Counted from the first letter of the stretch, positions 1 to 6,232 are shown. The stretch is DNA of 10,398 nt from Eubacteriales Family XIII. Incertae Sedis bacterium (GCA_031263875.1 JAISEX010000017.1:1-10398); one strand, 5' to 3'. The notes: generated by a model from the letters alone, not told the origin. Made by a program: numbers and translations.

Positions 1-1
1 T

Positions 2-610
2 GTTGCAATAGCGACAATAAGTATGAACGATACTTGCTTGAAGCCGGTAAAACTAAAGGTTAGTGAGTTTATTGATTTACGCAATGTCGGCCAAAACCAA
101 ATTGAACGTTTACGAGACGCGCTTCGGAAATTATCAAGGTTGAACATTCGCTATTCAGATGAAAACAATGTCCCTCATGAACGCGCTGTTTTTTCGGCAG
201 CCGAGTGGAGACCGCGCTCAGGCTCAATTTGCCTGACATTCAACGCCGCCATGAAGCCGGAACTTATTAAACTGCGAGGTAAATTCACCCAATACAATCT
301 TGCGATGTACCGCAGGCTGAAGGGCAAATACGCAAAAGATCTTTATGAGAAACTGAGCGTGTGGCTGCGAAATAATGGACAGCGTAAATATAGGCTTGAT
401 GAATTATATGATTTGCTGAGTGTCCCTCCGTATGCGCGGAATTCCTTCAAAGAATTCAACAAGAATATTTTAGGGCCGGCGGTCGCAAAAATCAATAAAG
501 AAACCGATTGGACGCTAGAATATAAAACTGAGAAAAAACGATTGTTCGACAAAAAGGCGGACAACTACCGACTGCGAACAGCGAACATAATTTTCATACG
601 GAAAAGGTAG
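2..610 (+). CDS. Rep_3-family plasmid replication initiator, 5' end cut by window edge
   Basis: Rep_3 (RepB-like) initiators bind origin iterons through two winged-helix domains and start plasmid replication. The frame is open to the left edge, so the ATG at 23 is probably internal and roughly 100 N-terminal residues lie outside the window. Counting from that ATG, residues 12-45 (LKVSEFIDL, then LRDALRKLSRLNI) match the end of the first winged helix. Residues about 88-150 (FTQYNLAMYRRLKGKYAKDL, then LYEKLSVWL, YRLDELYDLLSVP, FKEFNKNIL) match the second, including the family's KYA-x-x-LYE and FK-x-F-x-x-x-xL patterns. The end is natural: a TAG embedded in the Shine-Dalgarno of the next frame. 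With an integrase downstream, it suggests an element that can replicate after excision, or an integrated plasmid. The family call is by motif reading only. Confidence 0.85.
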   Translation, partial: VAIATISMNDTCLKPVKLKVSEFIDLRNVGQNQIERLRDALRKLSRLNIRYSDENNVPHERAVFSAAEWRPRSGSICLTFNAAMKPELIKLRGKFTQYNLAMYRRLKGKYAKDLYEKLSVWLRNNGQRKYRLDELYDLLSVPPYARNSFKEFNKNILGPAVAKINKETDWTLEYKTEKKRLFDKKADNYRLRTANIIFIRKR

Positions 611-623
611 GAGGTTTCACGAA

Positions 624-834
624 ATGAACAAAGCATATAAATTCGGACTTCATCCGAATAAATCCAAAGAGAAACTACTCGGCAAAACTTTTAGTTGCGT
701 TCGCTTTATTTATAACCACATGCCTGCGCGCATTACAGAAATGAAAGGAGGAGCGAGGATACGAAACAACAGAATTACCGTCAGTTCAAGTCGATAATGT
801 CCTTGCACAAATATTATGTTACAATTGGATTTAG
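624..834 (+). pseudogene. tnpB: tnpB (IS200/IS605 OrfB) N-terminal remnant, frameshifted
   Basis: An ATG at 624 preceded by AGGAGG (609-614) opens a 57-codon frame ending at TAA 795-797. Residues 3-31 contain KAYKFGLHPNKSKEKLL followed by CVRFIYN, the signature N-terminus of TnpB/OrfB proteins (consensus like YKFRLYPNKEQ...RFVYN). In the +1-shifted frame (about 757-834) the reading ELPSVQVDNVLAQIL resembles the next conserved TnpB segment (EFPWLKEVDSLALQNA-like), ended by TAG at 832-834. So the copy is both frameshifted and truncated, about 70 of the usual 370-420 residues. The RuvC nuclease domain, zinc finger and 3' guide-RNA region are all missing, so it cannot be active. It is inserted directly after the rep gene. 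The N-terminal match is strong and the frameshifted continuation is moderate. Confidence 0.75.
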
Positions 835-1052
835 AAAAGAAAATAACGCATTCGCGAGAGAAAACTATTCCACGCATTCGAAATATGAGATGCGCCTTCG
901 ATGAAATTATTGAGAATGACCCTCGTTCTTCAATAACGTATTTTTCATTTAGAAGGGACGTTATCGCCGGAAATATCCCGAGTATAAAAAACGGGAGACG
1001 ATATTATATTGATATGAGAGATGTGGAAAAATATTATAGCCACAACCATTAA
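816..1052 (+). CDS. Excisionase-like winged-helix DNA-binding protein
   Basis: This small basic protein has the look of element-encoded excisionase or MerR-like DNA-binding proteins. From TIPRIRNMR (residues 17-25) onward it reads like the Bacillota family with a helix (AFDEIIENDP), a recognition region (SSITYFSFRRDVIAGNIPSI) and a wing (KNGRRYYIDMRDVEKYY). The steps 'G-x-IPS-x-K-x-GRRY-x-I' and a C-terminal helix are typical. Its place 48 nt before the integrase gene, same strand, fits an Xis that directs excision. The start is uncertain: the ATG at 816 has no Shine-Dalgarno, lies inside the tnpB remnant, and adds about 16 residues outside the conserved part. No other good in-frame start precedes TIPRIRN. 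The ORF may have lost its native start when the tnpB material arrived. It could instead be a transcriptional regulator. Confidence 0.65.
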   Translation: MLQLDLEKKITHSREKTIPRIRNMRCAFDEIIENDPRSSITYFSFRRDVIAGNIPSIKNGRRYYIDMRDVEKYYSHNH

Positions 1053-1100
1053 TCGGTGTTGGAAAATTATATTCGTAACCGATAGTCAAGGAGAATCAAC

Positions 1101-2468
1101 GTGGCAAGTATTCGAAAAAGCAATAACGCATTTTACATAACGGCATCTATATCGAGGAACGGTGAATCCATACGAAGGTATATGACATGGAAAAAGCCGA
1201 AAGATATGAATGCGCGAGACGCATGCAAACAAGCGCAGCGCATTGCGGATGATTTTGAGCAGAAACTAAAACAGGGATTTGAAATAGATCCCTCAATAAC
1301 TTTTTCTGCATTTACGACAAAATGGCAATCCGAATATGCCGCCAAACAGCACCGTCACACGACAATTGTACGTGAGGAAAAATTGCTTGAACGGATCAAT
1401 TCTCATTTAGGCACTATCCGCTTATATAAAATAACTGCGGGGGATATCAGAAATTGTTTGAGCGAAATTGCGGCAAATCGTCAGGACAAGAAGTGTGTTT
1501 GTAAAACCGACCTGTCAAAAATGCTCCGTAGCCGCAATATTAAAAAGGCCACTTTTGTGAAAGAGGCTCAAATCGCATACAGTACGTTCGCCAAAGTTCT
1601 GCGCGGTGAAGCTGTTTCAATGAATACGATAGCAAAAATTTCGCGTATATTGAACTTAGAAGAAACCAAAGATTATGAATTGGTGAGTGGTGGTGGAAAA
1701 TATTCAGGAAAAACAATATTGCATTACTACCGGCTTATATCAAAGATATTAACAGACGCTGTGAGATGGGAATATATTCTCAATAACCCTTGCTTGCGCG
1801 TTGAACCGCCAAAGGTCAGAAAGAAACGAGTCGATTATTTAGATGATAAACAGACAAAACAATTCGTTTCTGCGTTAAAAAACGCAAAAGATCCCTATAG
1901 AACTGCCGTATTGCTCTTGTTGCATCTGGGATGCAGACGAGGCGAACTCTTAGGGCTGCAATGGGATGATATTGACCTAACAGACAATACGGTAGATATC
2001 AGCAAAGCCTTATTATATACGCCGGAAAGGGGTGTGTATATGGATGAGACAAAAACTGATGAAAGCATCCGGCGGCTTGCAATTCACCCGACTGTATCAT
2101 GCGCGTTAAAAGAATATAAGGCATGGCAAGGTGAGCAACGCGAGCTGGCGGGCGACCAATGGCAGGATACGAATTTTGTTTTCACAAAGTGGAACGGCAC
2201 TCCGGTCAGACCGGACACGTTCACTTCGTGGGTACGCAGATTCGTAGAAAAAAACAATTTGCCCAAAATAACGCCCAAAGGACTACGGCATACGTCGGCA
2301 ACGCTACTGATTATGAACGGATTAAACGTCCGCTCGCTCGCAAATCGCCTCGGTCACGCAAAGACAAGCACCACGACCGATATATACTCACACGCGCTCA
2401 AAAGCATGGACGAAATTGCCGCAAATATCTTAGAAAACGCCATAAATCAAGGCTTTGCGGACGACTAG
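1101..2468 (+). CDS. int: Tyrosine-recombinase integrase with an inserted XRE-like HTH
   Basis: This is a site-specific recombinase that would integrate and excise the element. GTG start at 1101 with AAGGAGA at 1088-1094. Domains in order: arm-type binding domain (about 1-62), a split SAM-like core-binding domain (about 65-125 and 200-240), and the catalytic domain (about 245-450). The catalytic set is complete: R279 in GCRRGELLGLQW, K318 in ETKTDES, K393 and R396 in TPKGLRHTSA, H419 in LGHA, and the nucleophile Y429 in DIYSHAL. K393 replaces the more common first His of the HxxR box, an accepted variant. Residues about 133-195 form a Cro/C1-like helix-turn-helix (MLRSRNI..., then STFAKVLRGEAVSMNTIAKI, then SRILNLE) inserted in the core-binding domain. 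Similar insertions occur in some Clostridia integrases. The gene converges on tRNA-fMet, 96 nt away, which fits use of that tRNA as attachment site. Confidence 0.95.
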   Translation: MASIRKSNNAFYITASISRNGESIRRYMTWKKPKDMNARDACKQAQRIADDFEQKLKQGFEIDPSITFSAFTTKWQSEYAAKQHRHTTIVREEKLLERINSHLGTIRLYKITAGDIRNCLSEIAANRQDKKCVCKTDLSKMLRSRNIKKATFVKEAQIAYSTFAKVLRGEAVSMNTIAKISRILNLEETKDYELVSGGGKYSGKTILHYYRLISKILTDAVRWEYILNNPCLRVEPPKVRKKRVDYLDDKQTKQFVSALKNAKDPYRTAVLLLLHLGCRRGELLGLQWDDIDLTDNTVDISKALLYTPERGVYMDETKTDESIRRLAIHPTVSCALKEYKAWQGEQRELAGDQWQDTNFVFTKWNGTPVRPDTFTSWVRRFVEKNNLPKITPKGLRHTSATLLIMNGLNVRSLANRLGHAKTSTTTDIYSHALKSMDEIAANILENAINQGFADD

Positions 2469-2474
2469 AAAATC

Positions 2475-2496
2475 GATTTGCGTAAGATTTGCGTAA
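2475..2496. repeat. Tandem 11-bp repeat, likely integrase/excisionase arm site
   Basis: Two perfect head-to-tail copies of GATTTGCGTAA begin 7 nt after the integrase stop codon. Tandem direct repeats between an integrase gene and its attachment core are usually arm-type binding sites for the integrase N-terminal domain. That role is inferred from position; the repeat itself is directly visible. Confidence 0.6.
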
Positions 2497-2528
2497 AAAC
2501 ACGGCGTGTTGGTAAATTTGGAAAAAAT

Positions 2529-2564
2529 AAAATCGTTGGAACTGTTGAAATTCCAACGATTTTT

Positions 2565-2565
<1 letters not shown>
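2529..2565. terminator. Bidirectional intrinsic terminator between int and tRNA-fMet
   Basis: Perfect 13-bp arms (2529-2541 and 2551-2563) enclose a 9-nt loop. On the + strand the stem runs into a T tract reaching 2565, and on the - strand into TTTTATTTTT. It can therefore end the integrase transcript on one side and the tRNA transcript on the other. It abuts the encoded CCA end of tRNA-fMet and sits where the attachment core is expected. Confidence 0.85.
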
Positions 2566-2640
<75 letters not shown>

Positions 2641-2716
2641 TCAATGCGCTCCGCCCACTTCGTCACGAAACGAAAAAGACCACATCACTGATCGCGCTTA
2701 TGCTCTGCATTGCTTC

Positions 2717-2805
2717 TGGTGCCGGAGACCGGGATCGAACCGGTACGATCGGTAAGGATCGCCGGATTTTAAGTCCGGTGCGTCTGCCAGTTCCGCCACT
2801 CCGGC
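2717..2805 (-). tRNA. tRNA-Leu (TAA)
   Basis: An 89-nt class II tRNA with encoded CCA. The 7-bp acceptor stem (GCCGGAG with CTCCGGC) is perfect, the anticodon loop is CTTAAAA (anticodon TAA), there is a long variable arm, and the T arm has GGTTCGATCCC. It lies 76 nt upstream of tRNA-fMet and is probably cotranscribed with it. Confidence 0.95.
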
Positions 2806-2810
2806 GAGCG

Positions 2811-2828
2811 GTCAGGCTCGTGCCTGAC
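2811..2828. other. Hairpin in the 5' leader of the tRNA precursor
   Basis: A perfect 7-bp inverted repeat, GTCAGGC with GCCTGAC around a 4-nt loop, sits 5 nt before the mature 5' end of tRNA-Leu and after the predicted transcription start. It would form in the precursor RNA next to the RNase P site. It has no T tract, so it is not a convincing terminator. Confidence 0.5.
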
Positions 2829-2847
2829 TCCTGTAGCAACGCCGTTA

Positions 2848-2877
2848 ATTATACAATAAGTTCCGCCGGTTTGTCAA
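2848..2877 (-). promoter_or_regulatory. Sigma-70/SigA promoter for the tRNA-Leu/tRNA-fMet unit
   Basis: The - strand shows perfect TTGACA (2872-2877) and TATAAT (2848-2853) boxes with an 18-bp spacer. The predicted start lies near 2841, about 35 nt before mature tRNA-Leu. The TGA stop of hypE (2874-2876) is inside the TTGACA box, so the promoter begins within the upstream gene. Confidence 0.85.
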
Positions 2878-3923
2878 CAGATGCGCGGAAGTCCTTCGCC
2901 AATCAGCATATCGATGCGGCGCGTGCCGCCGATGCGCGTCCGCATTTTGACGACCGGATCGCCGGAAACCTCCGAAATATGGCCGATCACCGCGGCATCC
3001 CGGCCGAGTGCGCAGGAACGAATCAGCGCGAGCGCCCTTTCCTCATCCTCCGCAGCGACGATCGCCGCGAGCTTGCCCTCGTTGCCCATGTAGAGCGGGT
3101 CGAGCCCCATAATGCCGCAGAACGCCTTCACCTCGCCCGTTACCGGCACGGCGCCATCCTCGATCTCAATATCGACGCCCGACGAAACCGCGATCTCGTT
3201 GAGCACCGTCGCAAGCCCGCCGCGCGTAATGTCCCGCATCACATGCACGTCTGCGCCGCCCGCAAGCAGCGCCTCCGTTACCGGCGCAAGCACAGCGCAA
3301 TCGCTCTCGATGCCGTTCGTAATACCCATGCGCGCGCTCAATATGCACGCGTGATGATCGCCGAGCGTTCCGCTGACAATAACGGCGTCGCCAGCCCGCG
3401 CGTTCGCGGCTCCGATCCCCGCGCGGCTTCGGACGCCGATACACGTCGTGTTTATCATCAGTCCGGGCTCGCCCGCGCTCCTGCGCTCTATCACCTTCGT
3501 ATCGCCGGCGGCTATCGTAACGCCGGCTTCACCGGCGGCCCGCGCCATCGATTCCGCAACCCTGTCAAGCAATTTCATTGACAGTCCGGTTTCGAGAATG
3601 TAACCGCAAGTCAGATACCGCGGCTTCGCCCCCATCATCAGCACGTCGTTGACGCTGCCGCAGACGGCGAGCTTGCCGATATCGCCGCCCGGAAACTCGA
3701 CGGGCGTCACCACAAACGAATCCGTACTTACGCACACATCTCCCGCGGGCAGCGCGAGGCAGGCCGCGTCCTCCATGCTGTCAAGCACCGGATTTGAAAA
3801 ACGCCGGCCGAATATCCCGCGCATCAAATCGCTCGAATCCTTGCCGCCCGCTCCGTGCGCCATCGTTATCGTTCTGTCGTCACCGTTCATATTTTTCCCT
3901 ATCTCACCGTCACTTCGCGACAT
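2874..3923 (-). CDS. hypE: HypE, [NiFe]-hydrogenase maturation thiocyanate synthase
   Basis: HypE is carbamoylated by HypF on its C-terminal cysteine. It then uses ATP to dehydrate the carbamoyl group to a thiocyanate that becomes the CN ligands of the hydrogenase iron. At 349 residues it is close to full family length and belongs to the PurM/AIRS fold. Visible are AHGAGGK (22-28), the nucleotide-binding block STDSFVV through GKLAVCGSVNDVLMMGA (66-99), AAGDTKV (138-144), DITRGGLATV, and the diagnostic C-terminal PRIC with the acceptor cysteine at 349. The first ATG at 3923 has AGGTGAG upstream at good spacing. A second ATG at residue 12, also behind a purine run (AGGGAAA), is possible and starts nearer the conserved part. 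It lies downstream of hypCD but is separated by 223 nt carrying a palindromic repeat, and has its own ribosome binding site. Confidence 0.96.
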   Translation of the reverse strand: MSRSDGEIGKNMNGDDRTITMAHGAGGKDSSDLMRGIFGRRFSNPVLDSMEDAACLALPAGDVCVSTDSFVVTPVEFPGGDIGKLAVCGSVNDVLMMGAKPRYLTCGYILETGLSMKLLDRVAESMARAAGEAGVTIAAGDTKVIERRSAGEPGLMINTTCIGVRSRAGIGAANARAGDAVIVSGTLGDHHACILSARMGITNGIESDCAVLAPVTEALLAGGADVHVMRDITRGGLATVLNEIAVSSGVDIEIEDGAVPVTGEVKAFCGIMGLDPLYMGNEGKLAAIVAAEDEERALALIRSCALGRDAAVIGHISEVSGDPVVKMRTRIGGTRRIDMLIGEGLPRIC

Positions 3924-3950
3924 ACTATTTACTCACCTGTATTTCAATAC

Positions 3951-4092
3951 GGGCGCATGGGGCACTCAAAATGATTGTGCCGGTAATCTACGGGACCGCT
4001 CTGCACAAAAAACAGCTTTATAATTTTGAGTGCCCCACTGGGCTATCCGGGGCTCCGGCCACTTCGTGGCTGCTTCGCACCCCTCCTATCCC
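3951..4092. repeat. Palindromic repeat copy A, between hypD and hypE
   Basis: It begins GGGCGCATGGGGC (3951-3963) and holds a perfect 14-bp inverted repeat, GGGGCACTCAAAAT at 3959-3972 and its complement at 4023-4036, around 50 nt. Then come a GCCCCAC...GGGGCTCCG block (4032-4057), a small GCCAC/GTGGC hairpin and the end block CGTGGCTGCT...CCCCTCC.ATCCC (4065-4092). All three conserved blocks recur in order in copy B at 5456-5780. No gene is credible here. It may be a MITE-like insertion or a large RNA hairpin in the hypD-hypE transcript. Confidence 0.7.
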
Positions 4093-4146
4093 GTGCGCGT
4101 CGCCTTCGCTCCGCTCCGGCTCTCTTTTTCAGAAACTTTCACGCAC

Positions 4147-5166
4147 TCACACATTCCGATACCAGATCCCGCACGCGCCCTCCGCGGAAACCATGCACGG
4201 CCCGACGGCGTTACCCGGCGCGCAAACGCCCGCAAAGAGCGGGCATTCATTCGGGTCGATCCTGCCCGTAATAACCTCCGTGCACCGGCACCCCTCCGGC
4301 AAAATTTCCTCAGCCTCGATGCCGAAACTTCCCGCGTCAAAACCGGCGTATTCACCGCGCAGATAATAGCCCGAATCCGCCACCGCGCCGAGGCCCCGCC
4401 ACGCGGAATCCCGCATTTCAAAATACGACGCGATCACCGCGCGGGCCTTTTCGTTACCCGCCTCGCTCACCGTTTCCACGTAGCGGTTGACGACCGCCGC
4501 CCCGCCCTTCTCCGCCAGCCGGATCAATTCGTCTACCGCCTCCGACAGATGCCGCGGCTCGAAACCTCCGACAACAAACGGCTTTCCGTACTTTTCGGCC
4601 ACGGGCGCATAGACCGCGCTGCCCGTTATTACGCTCACATGACCGGGACACAGAAACCCGTCGATATCCCGCTCATTCTCGCAGATCCATTCGATGGCCC
4701 GGATCGCGGACCGCAGCGACGTGAGCAGGCGCACATTGCGCACGCCCCGCGCGATCAGCTCGTCGATCAGGAGGGCATACGCGGGCGCGGTCGTTTCAAA
4801 ACCGACCGCCGCAACGATAAAAACCGTATCCGGTTCGCGCTCCGCCAGCGCAAGCGTTTCAAACGGCGAATAGACCATCTCCACGCGGCCGCCGGCGCCC
4901 TTCGCCTCATCCAGACTGCGCGGAAACGAACCGCCGCTTCCGGGCACCTTCAGCATATCGCCGAAACTGACGAGCGCGTGACCCGGCCGCATCGCAAAGG
5001 AAACGCACCGGTCGATATACGCCGAAGGCGTGACGCAGACCGGGCAGCCCGGTCCCGAAACGAGCCGAACCCCCTCCGGAAGCACGCTGCGCAGCCCGCT
5101 CCTGAATATGCTCGACGTATGCGTCCCGCAGACCTCCATTATCTTGATCGCGCGCGCAGCCGTCAC
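4147..5166 (-). CDS. hypD: HypD, Fe-S scaffold for Fe(CN)2CO assembly
   Basis: HypD, in complex with HypC, holds the iron while its CO and CN ligands are added before delivery to the large subunit of [NiFe]-hydrogenase. The 339-residue length is slightly short for the family but all motifs are present: CGTH (C13), GPGCPVCV (C41 and C44, redox and iron-binding region), GFETTAP, CPGHVSVITG, GFEP, and a C-terminal cysteine cluster (C293, C295, C308 in CPLFAG, C315, C324 in GPCMVSAEG, C332). Part of that cluster ligates a [4Fe-4S] cluster. The GTG start overlaps the hypC stop in GTGA, a 4-nt overlap that implies translational coupling. The end is clean and is followed by repeat copy A rather than directly by hypE. 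Confidence 0.97.
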   Translation of the reverse strand: MTAARAIKIMEVCGTHTSSIFRSGLRSVLPEGVRLVSGPGCPVCVTPSAYIDRCVSFAMRPGHALVSFGDMLKVPGSGGSFPRSLDEAKGAGGRVEMVYSPFETLALAEREPDTVFIVAAVGFETTAPAYALLIDELIARGVRNVRLLTSLRSAIRAIEWICENERDIDGFLCPGHVSVITGSAVYAPVAEKYGKPFVVGGFEPRHLSEAVDELIRLAEKGGAAVVNRYVETVSEAGNEKARAVIASYFEMRDSAWRGLGAVADSGYYLRGEYAGFDAGSFGIEAEEILPEGCRCTEVITGRIDPNECPLFAGVCAPGNAVGPCMVSAEGACGIWYRNV

Positions 5167-5369
5167 CGGATATCCTCAAACGCCTCGAGTATCAGCCGCG
5201 CCTTTTCCTCGGACATCGCCTCTATCGCCAGTCCCGCGTGCACGAGCACATAGTCGCCCACCCGCACGTCCACGACGCCGATATTCACGTCCACCACATT
5301 GCCGGCAAAATCGGCCTTCGCCCTCCTGCCGTCTATTTCCACCACCTTGCCGGGGTATGCAACACACAT
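5163..5369 (-). CDS. hypC: HypC/HupF-family hydrogenase maturation chaperone
   Basis: HypC is a small OB-fold-like chaperone that binds HypD and the immature hydrogenase large subunit and carries the iron centre between them. At 68 residues it is slightly shorter than many homologues. The essential N-terminal Met-Cys (C2, in MCVAYPGKV) is present after Met removal. The family pattern continues with D-x-G-x-x-A motifs and GDYVLVHAG (38-46, with H44). The ATG is preceded by GAGGAAA. It is the first gene of the hypCDE order and overlaps hypD by 4 nt. Confidence 0.96.
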   Translation of the reverse strand: MCVAYPGKVVEIDGRRAKADFAGNVVDVNIGVVDVRVGDYVLVHAGLAIEAMSEEKARLILEAFEDIR

Positions 5370-5398
5370 AAAATTTTCCTCGCCTTTCTCCGCTTCCT

Positions 5399-5407
5399 AT
5401 TATACCA
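5399..5407 (-). promoter_or_regulatory. Extended -10 promoter upstream of hypC
   Basis: The - strand reads TGGTATAAT: a perfect TATAAT (5399-5404) with an extended -10 TGn. No good TTGACA is visible 17-18 nt upstream (TTTCTC-like at best), as is common for extended -10 promoters. The start would fall near 5392, about 23 nt before the hypC ATG. This is the only clear promoter seen for hypCD. Confidence 0.65.
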
Positions 5408-5455
5408 TTCGCAAAGCGGCACGAGAAAGCTCCGCAGATACGCCGTGAATAATCC

Positions 5456-5780
5456 GGGCGCATGGGGCTGTCTTCGCCAGCTTCATCGGATTTTACCTGA
5501 TGTAAAATAATGGAATTTACCATAAATCAAATGTAATGGCAAAACAGCCCCACCGGGCTCTTCGGGGCTCCGCATTCGCCTGTTTTACGCGGCTTCAGCC
5601 GCAGTGTAAAACAGGACAGCGAAGCGAGCAACGCGAGCGGAGGAGTGAGCGCAGCGAACGTTGCTTCGGCCCCGGCGCTCAAGACGAGCGCACCGGATAT
5701 AAAGCCGCTCCGTTCATATTCCACCGTCCTATTTCCCGTCCGTATCCGCGCCGTGGCTGCTGCCGCACCCCTCCGATCCC
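5456..5780. repeat. Palindromic repeat copy B, upstream of hypC
   Basis: It has the same ordered blocks as copy A: GGGCGCATGGGGC (5456-5468); an imperfect inverted repeat whose arms are GGGGCTGTCTT (5464-5474) and AAAACAGCCCC (5541-5551); a block at 5547-5572 matching copy A at 23 of 26 positions; and the end block CGTGGCTGCT...CCCCTCC.ATCCC (5752-5780). Between the last two blocks it has about 180 nt absent from A, including hairpin 5579-5615 and a GCGAGC-rich stretch. The interior also holds ATTTTAC/GTAAAAT (5490-5496, 5502-5508). Open frames through it look like chance readings of repetitive DNA. Confidence 0.65.
5579..5615. repeat. REP-like bulged hairpin 1
   Basis: Outer stem CCTGTTTTAC (5579-5588) pairs with 5606-5615. 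The inner stem is GCGGC/GCCGC with tetraloop TTCA, and a 3-nt bulge AGT lies on the right side only. It is inside repeat copy B. Confidence 0.6.
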
Positions 5781-5786
5781 TTGGCA

Positions 5787-5818
5787 GAGGTACAGGAGCT
5801 TCAGCTCCGTCGTACCTC
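5787..5818. repeat. REP-like bulged hairpin 2
   Basis: Outer stem GAGGTAC (5787-5793) pairs with 5812-5818. The inner stem GGAGC/GCTCC carries tetraloop TTCA. The left bulge is A (5794) and the right bulge is GTC (5809-5811). It has the same layout as hairpins 1 and 3 with different stem sequences. Confidence 0.6.
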
Positions 5819-5830
5819 GCACAACGAGGA

Positions 5831-5854
5831 GCGCAGGGCTTTAGCCCGTGGCGC
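5831..5854. repeat. REP-like bulged hairpin 3
   Basis: Outer stem GCGC (5831-5834) pairs with 5851-5854. The inner stem GGGC/GCCC carries tetraloop TTTA. The left bulge is A (5835) and the right bulge is GTG (5848-5850). Confidence 0.55.
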
Positions 5855-6049
5855 TCTACCGTGCGCAGGGACATGCGCAACCTTCCGTGCCGTCTTCGCA
5901 CAATCTGTCAGTACGGTCCCACGCCGCGCCCCTCGTGCGAGAAAAGCACACGACACGCCCGTCCTTCCTCCGGCGAATCCGTTCCTCACAAACGCAACAA
6001 AAAGAACGAGATAATCCTAGACGCACGCGCCCTCTCCCTGCCGTCCCCG
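5855..6049. other. Intergenic stretch without a credible gene
   Basis: With 5370-5854 this completes a 680-bp gap between hypC and the small ORF ending at 6050. Frames crossing it on both strands are arginine- and proline-rich, lack Shine-Dalgarno sites and resemble no family I know. A short TGCGC/GCGCA inverted pair lies near 5862-5878. No RNA gene or terminator is evident. Confidence 0.6.
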
Positions 6050-6232
6050 TCATTCCTGTCCCAAAGTTACCACGGCCGTTCCGCGAGTCTTGCTCTCCGG
6101 CGGCGCATCGGCTTCCGCGTCTTGCCCCGCGGAGATTTTCCCGCCGGCGAAGACCGCCTCCATCGTTATCAGCGCCCCGATCAGCACCGCCGCGCACAAC
6201 GCAAGCATAATCACCGTACTTTTTTTATTCAT
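6050..6232 (-). CDS. Small secreted or single-pass membrane peptide, unknown function
   Basis: This is a 60-residue protein starting MNKKSTVIM. A lysine pair is followed by a strongly hydrophobic segment (about residues 5-28, IMLALCAAVLIGALITMEAV), which is either a signal peptide or a membrane anchor. VFAGGK around 27-32 could be a cleavage region (FAG-G). The rest is a short, polar, acidic tail (about 30 residues) with no cysteine or recognised motif. The ATG at 6232 is preferred: GAGGAG (6244-6249) lies 11 nt upstream, whereas a GTG at 6241 would be only 2 nt from it. A weak TATAAC lies upstream at 6258-6263. It lies 206 nt downstream of the beta-propeller gene on the same strand, so linkage to that operon is possible but unproven. 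I do not recognise the family. Confidence 0.55.
   Translation of the reverse strand: MNKKSTVIMLALCAAVLIGALITMEAVFAGGKISAGQDAEADAPPESKTRGTAVVTLGQE

Noticed and set aside
1050..1086. ATCGGT...ACCGAT inverted pair before int as an operator or terminator
   Set aside because: It has six-base arms with more than 20 nt between them and no T run, well within chance expectation.
2277..2288. Missing first His in the integrase HxxR box (KGLR) as a sign of inactivation
   Set aside because: Lys at this position is a known variant among tyrosine recombinases, and all other catalytic residues are intact.
4030..5253. Long + strand open frame of 407 codons opposite hypD and hypC
   Set aside because: It is antisense to motif-complete hypD and hypC in GC-rich DNA, a common source of long chance frames.
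5616..5660. Short GCGAGC-like units considered as a CRISPR or tandem array
   Set aside because: The units are short, irregular and without spacers; they are low-complexity sequence inside repeat copy B.
5527..5901. 124-codon - strand open frame in the repeat region
   Set aside because: It reads straight through palindromes and the GCGAGC-rich stretch, with no ribosome binding site; it looks like translated repetitive DNA.
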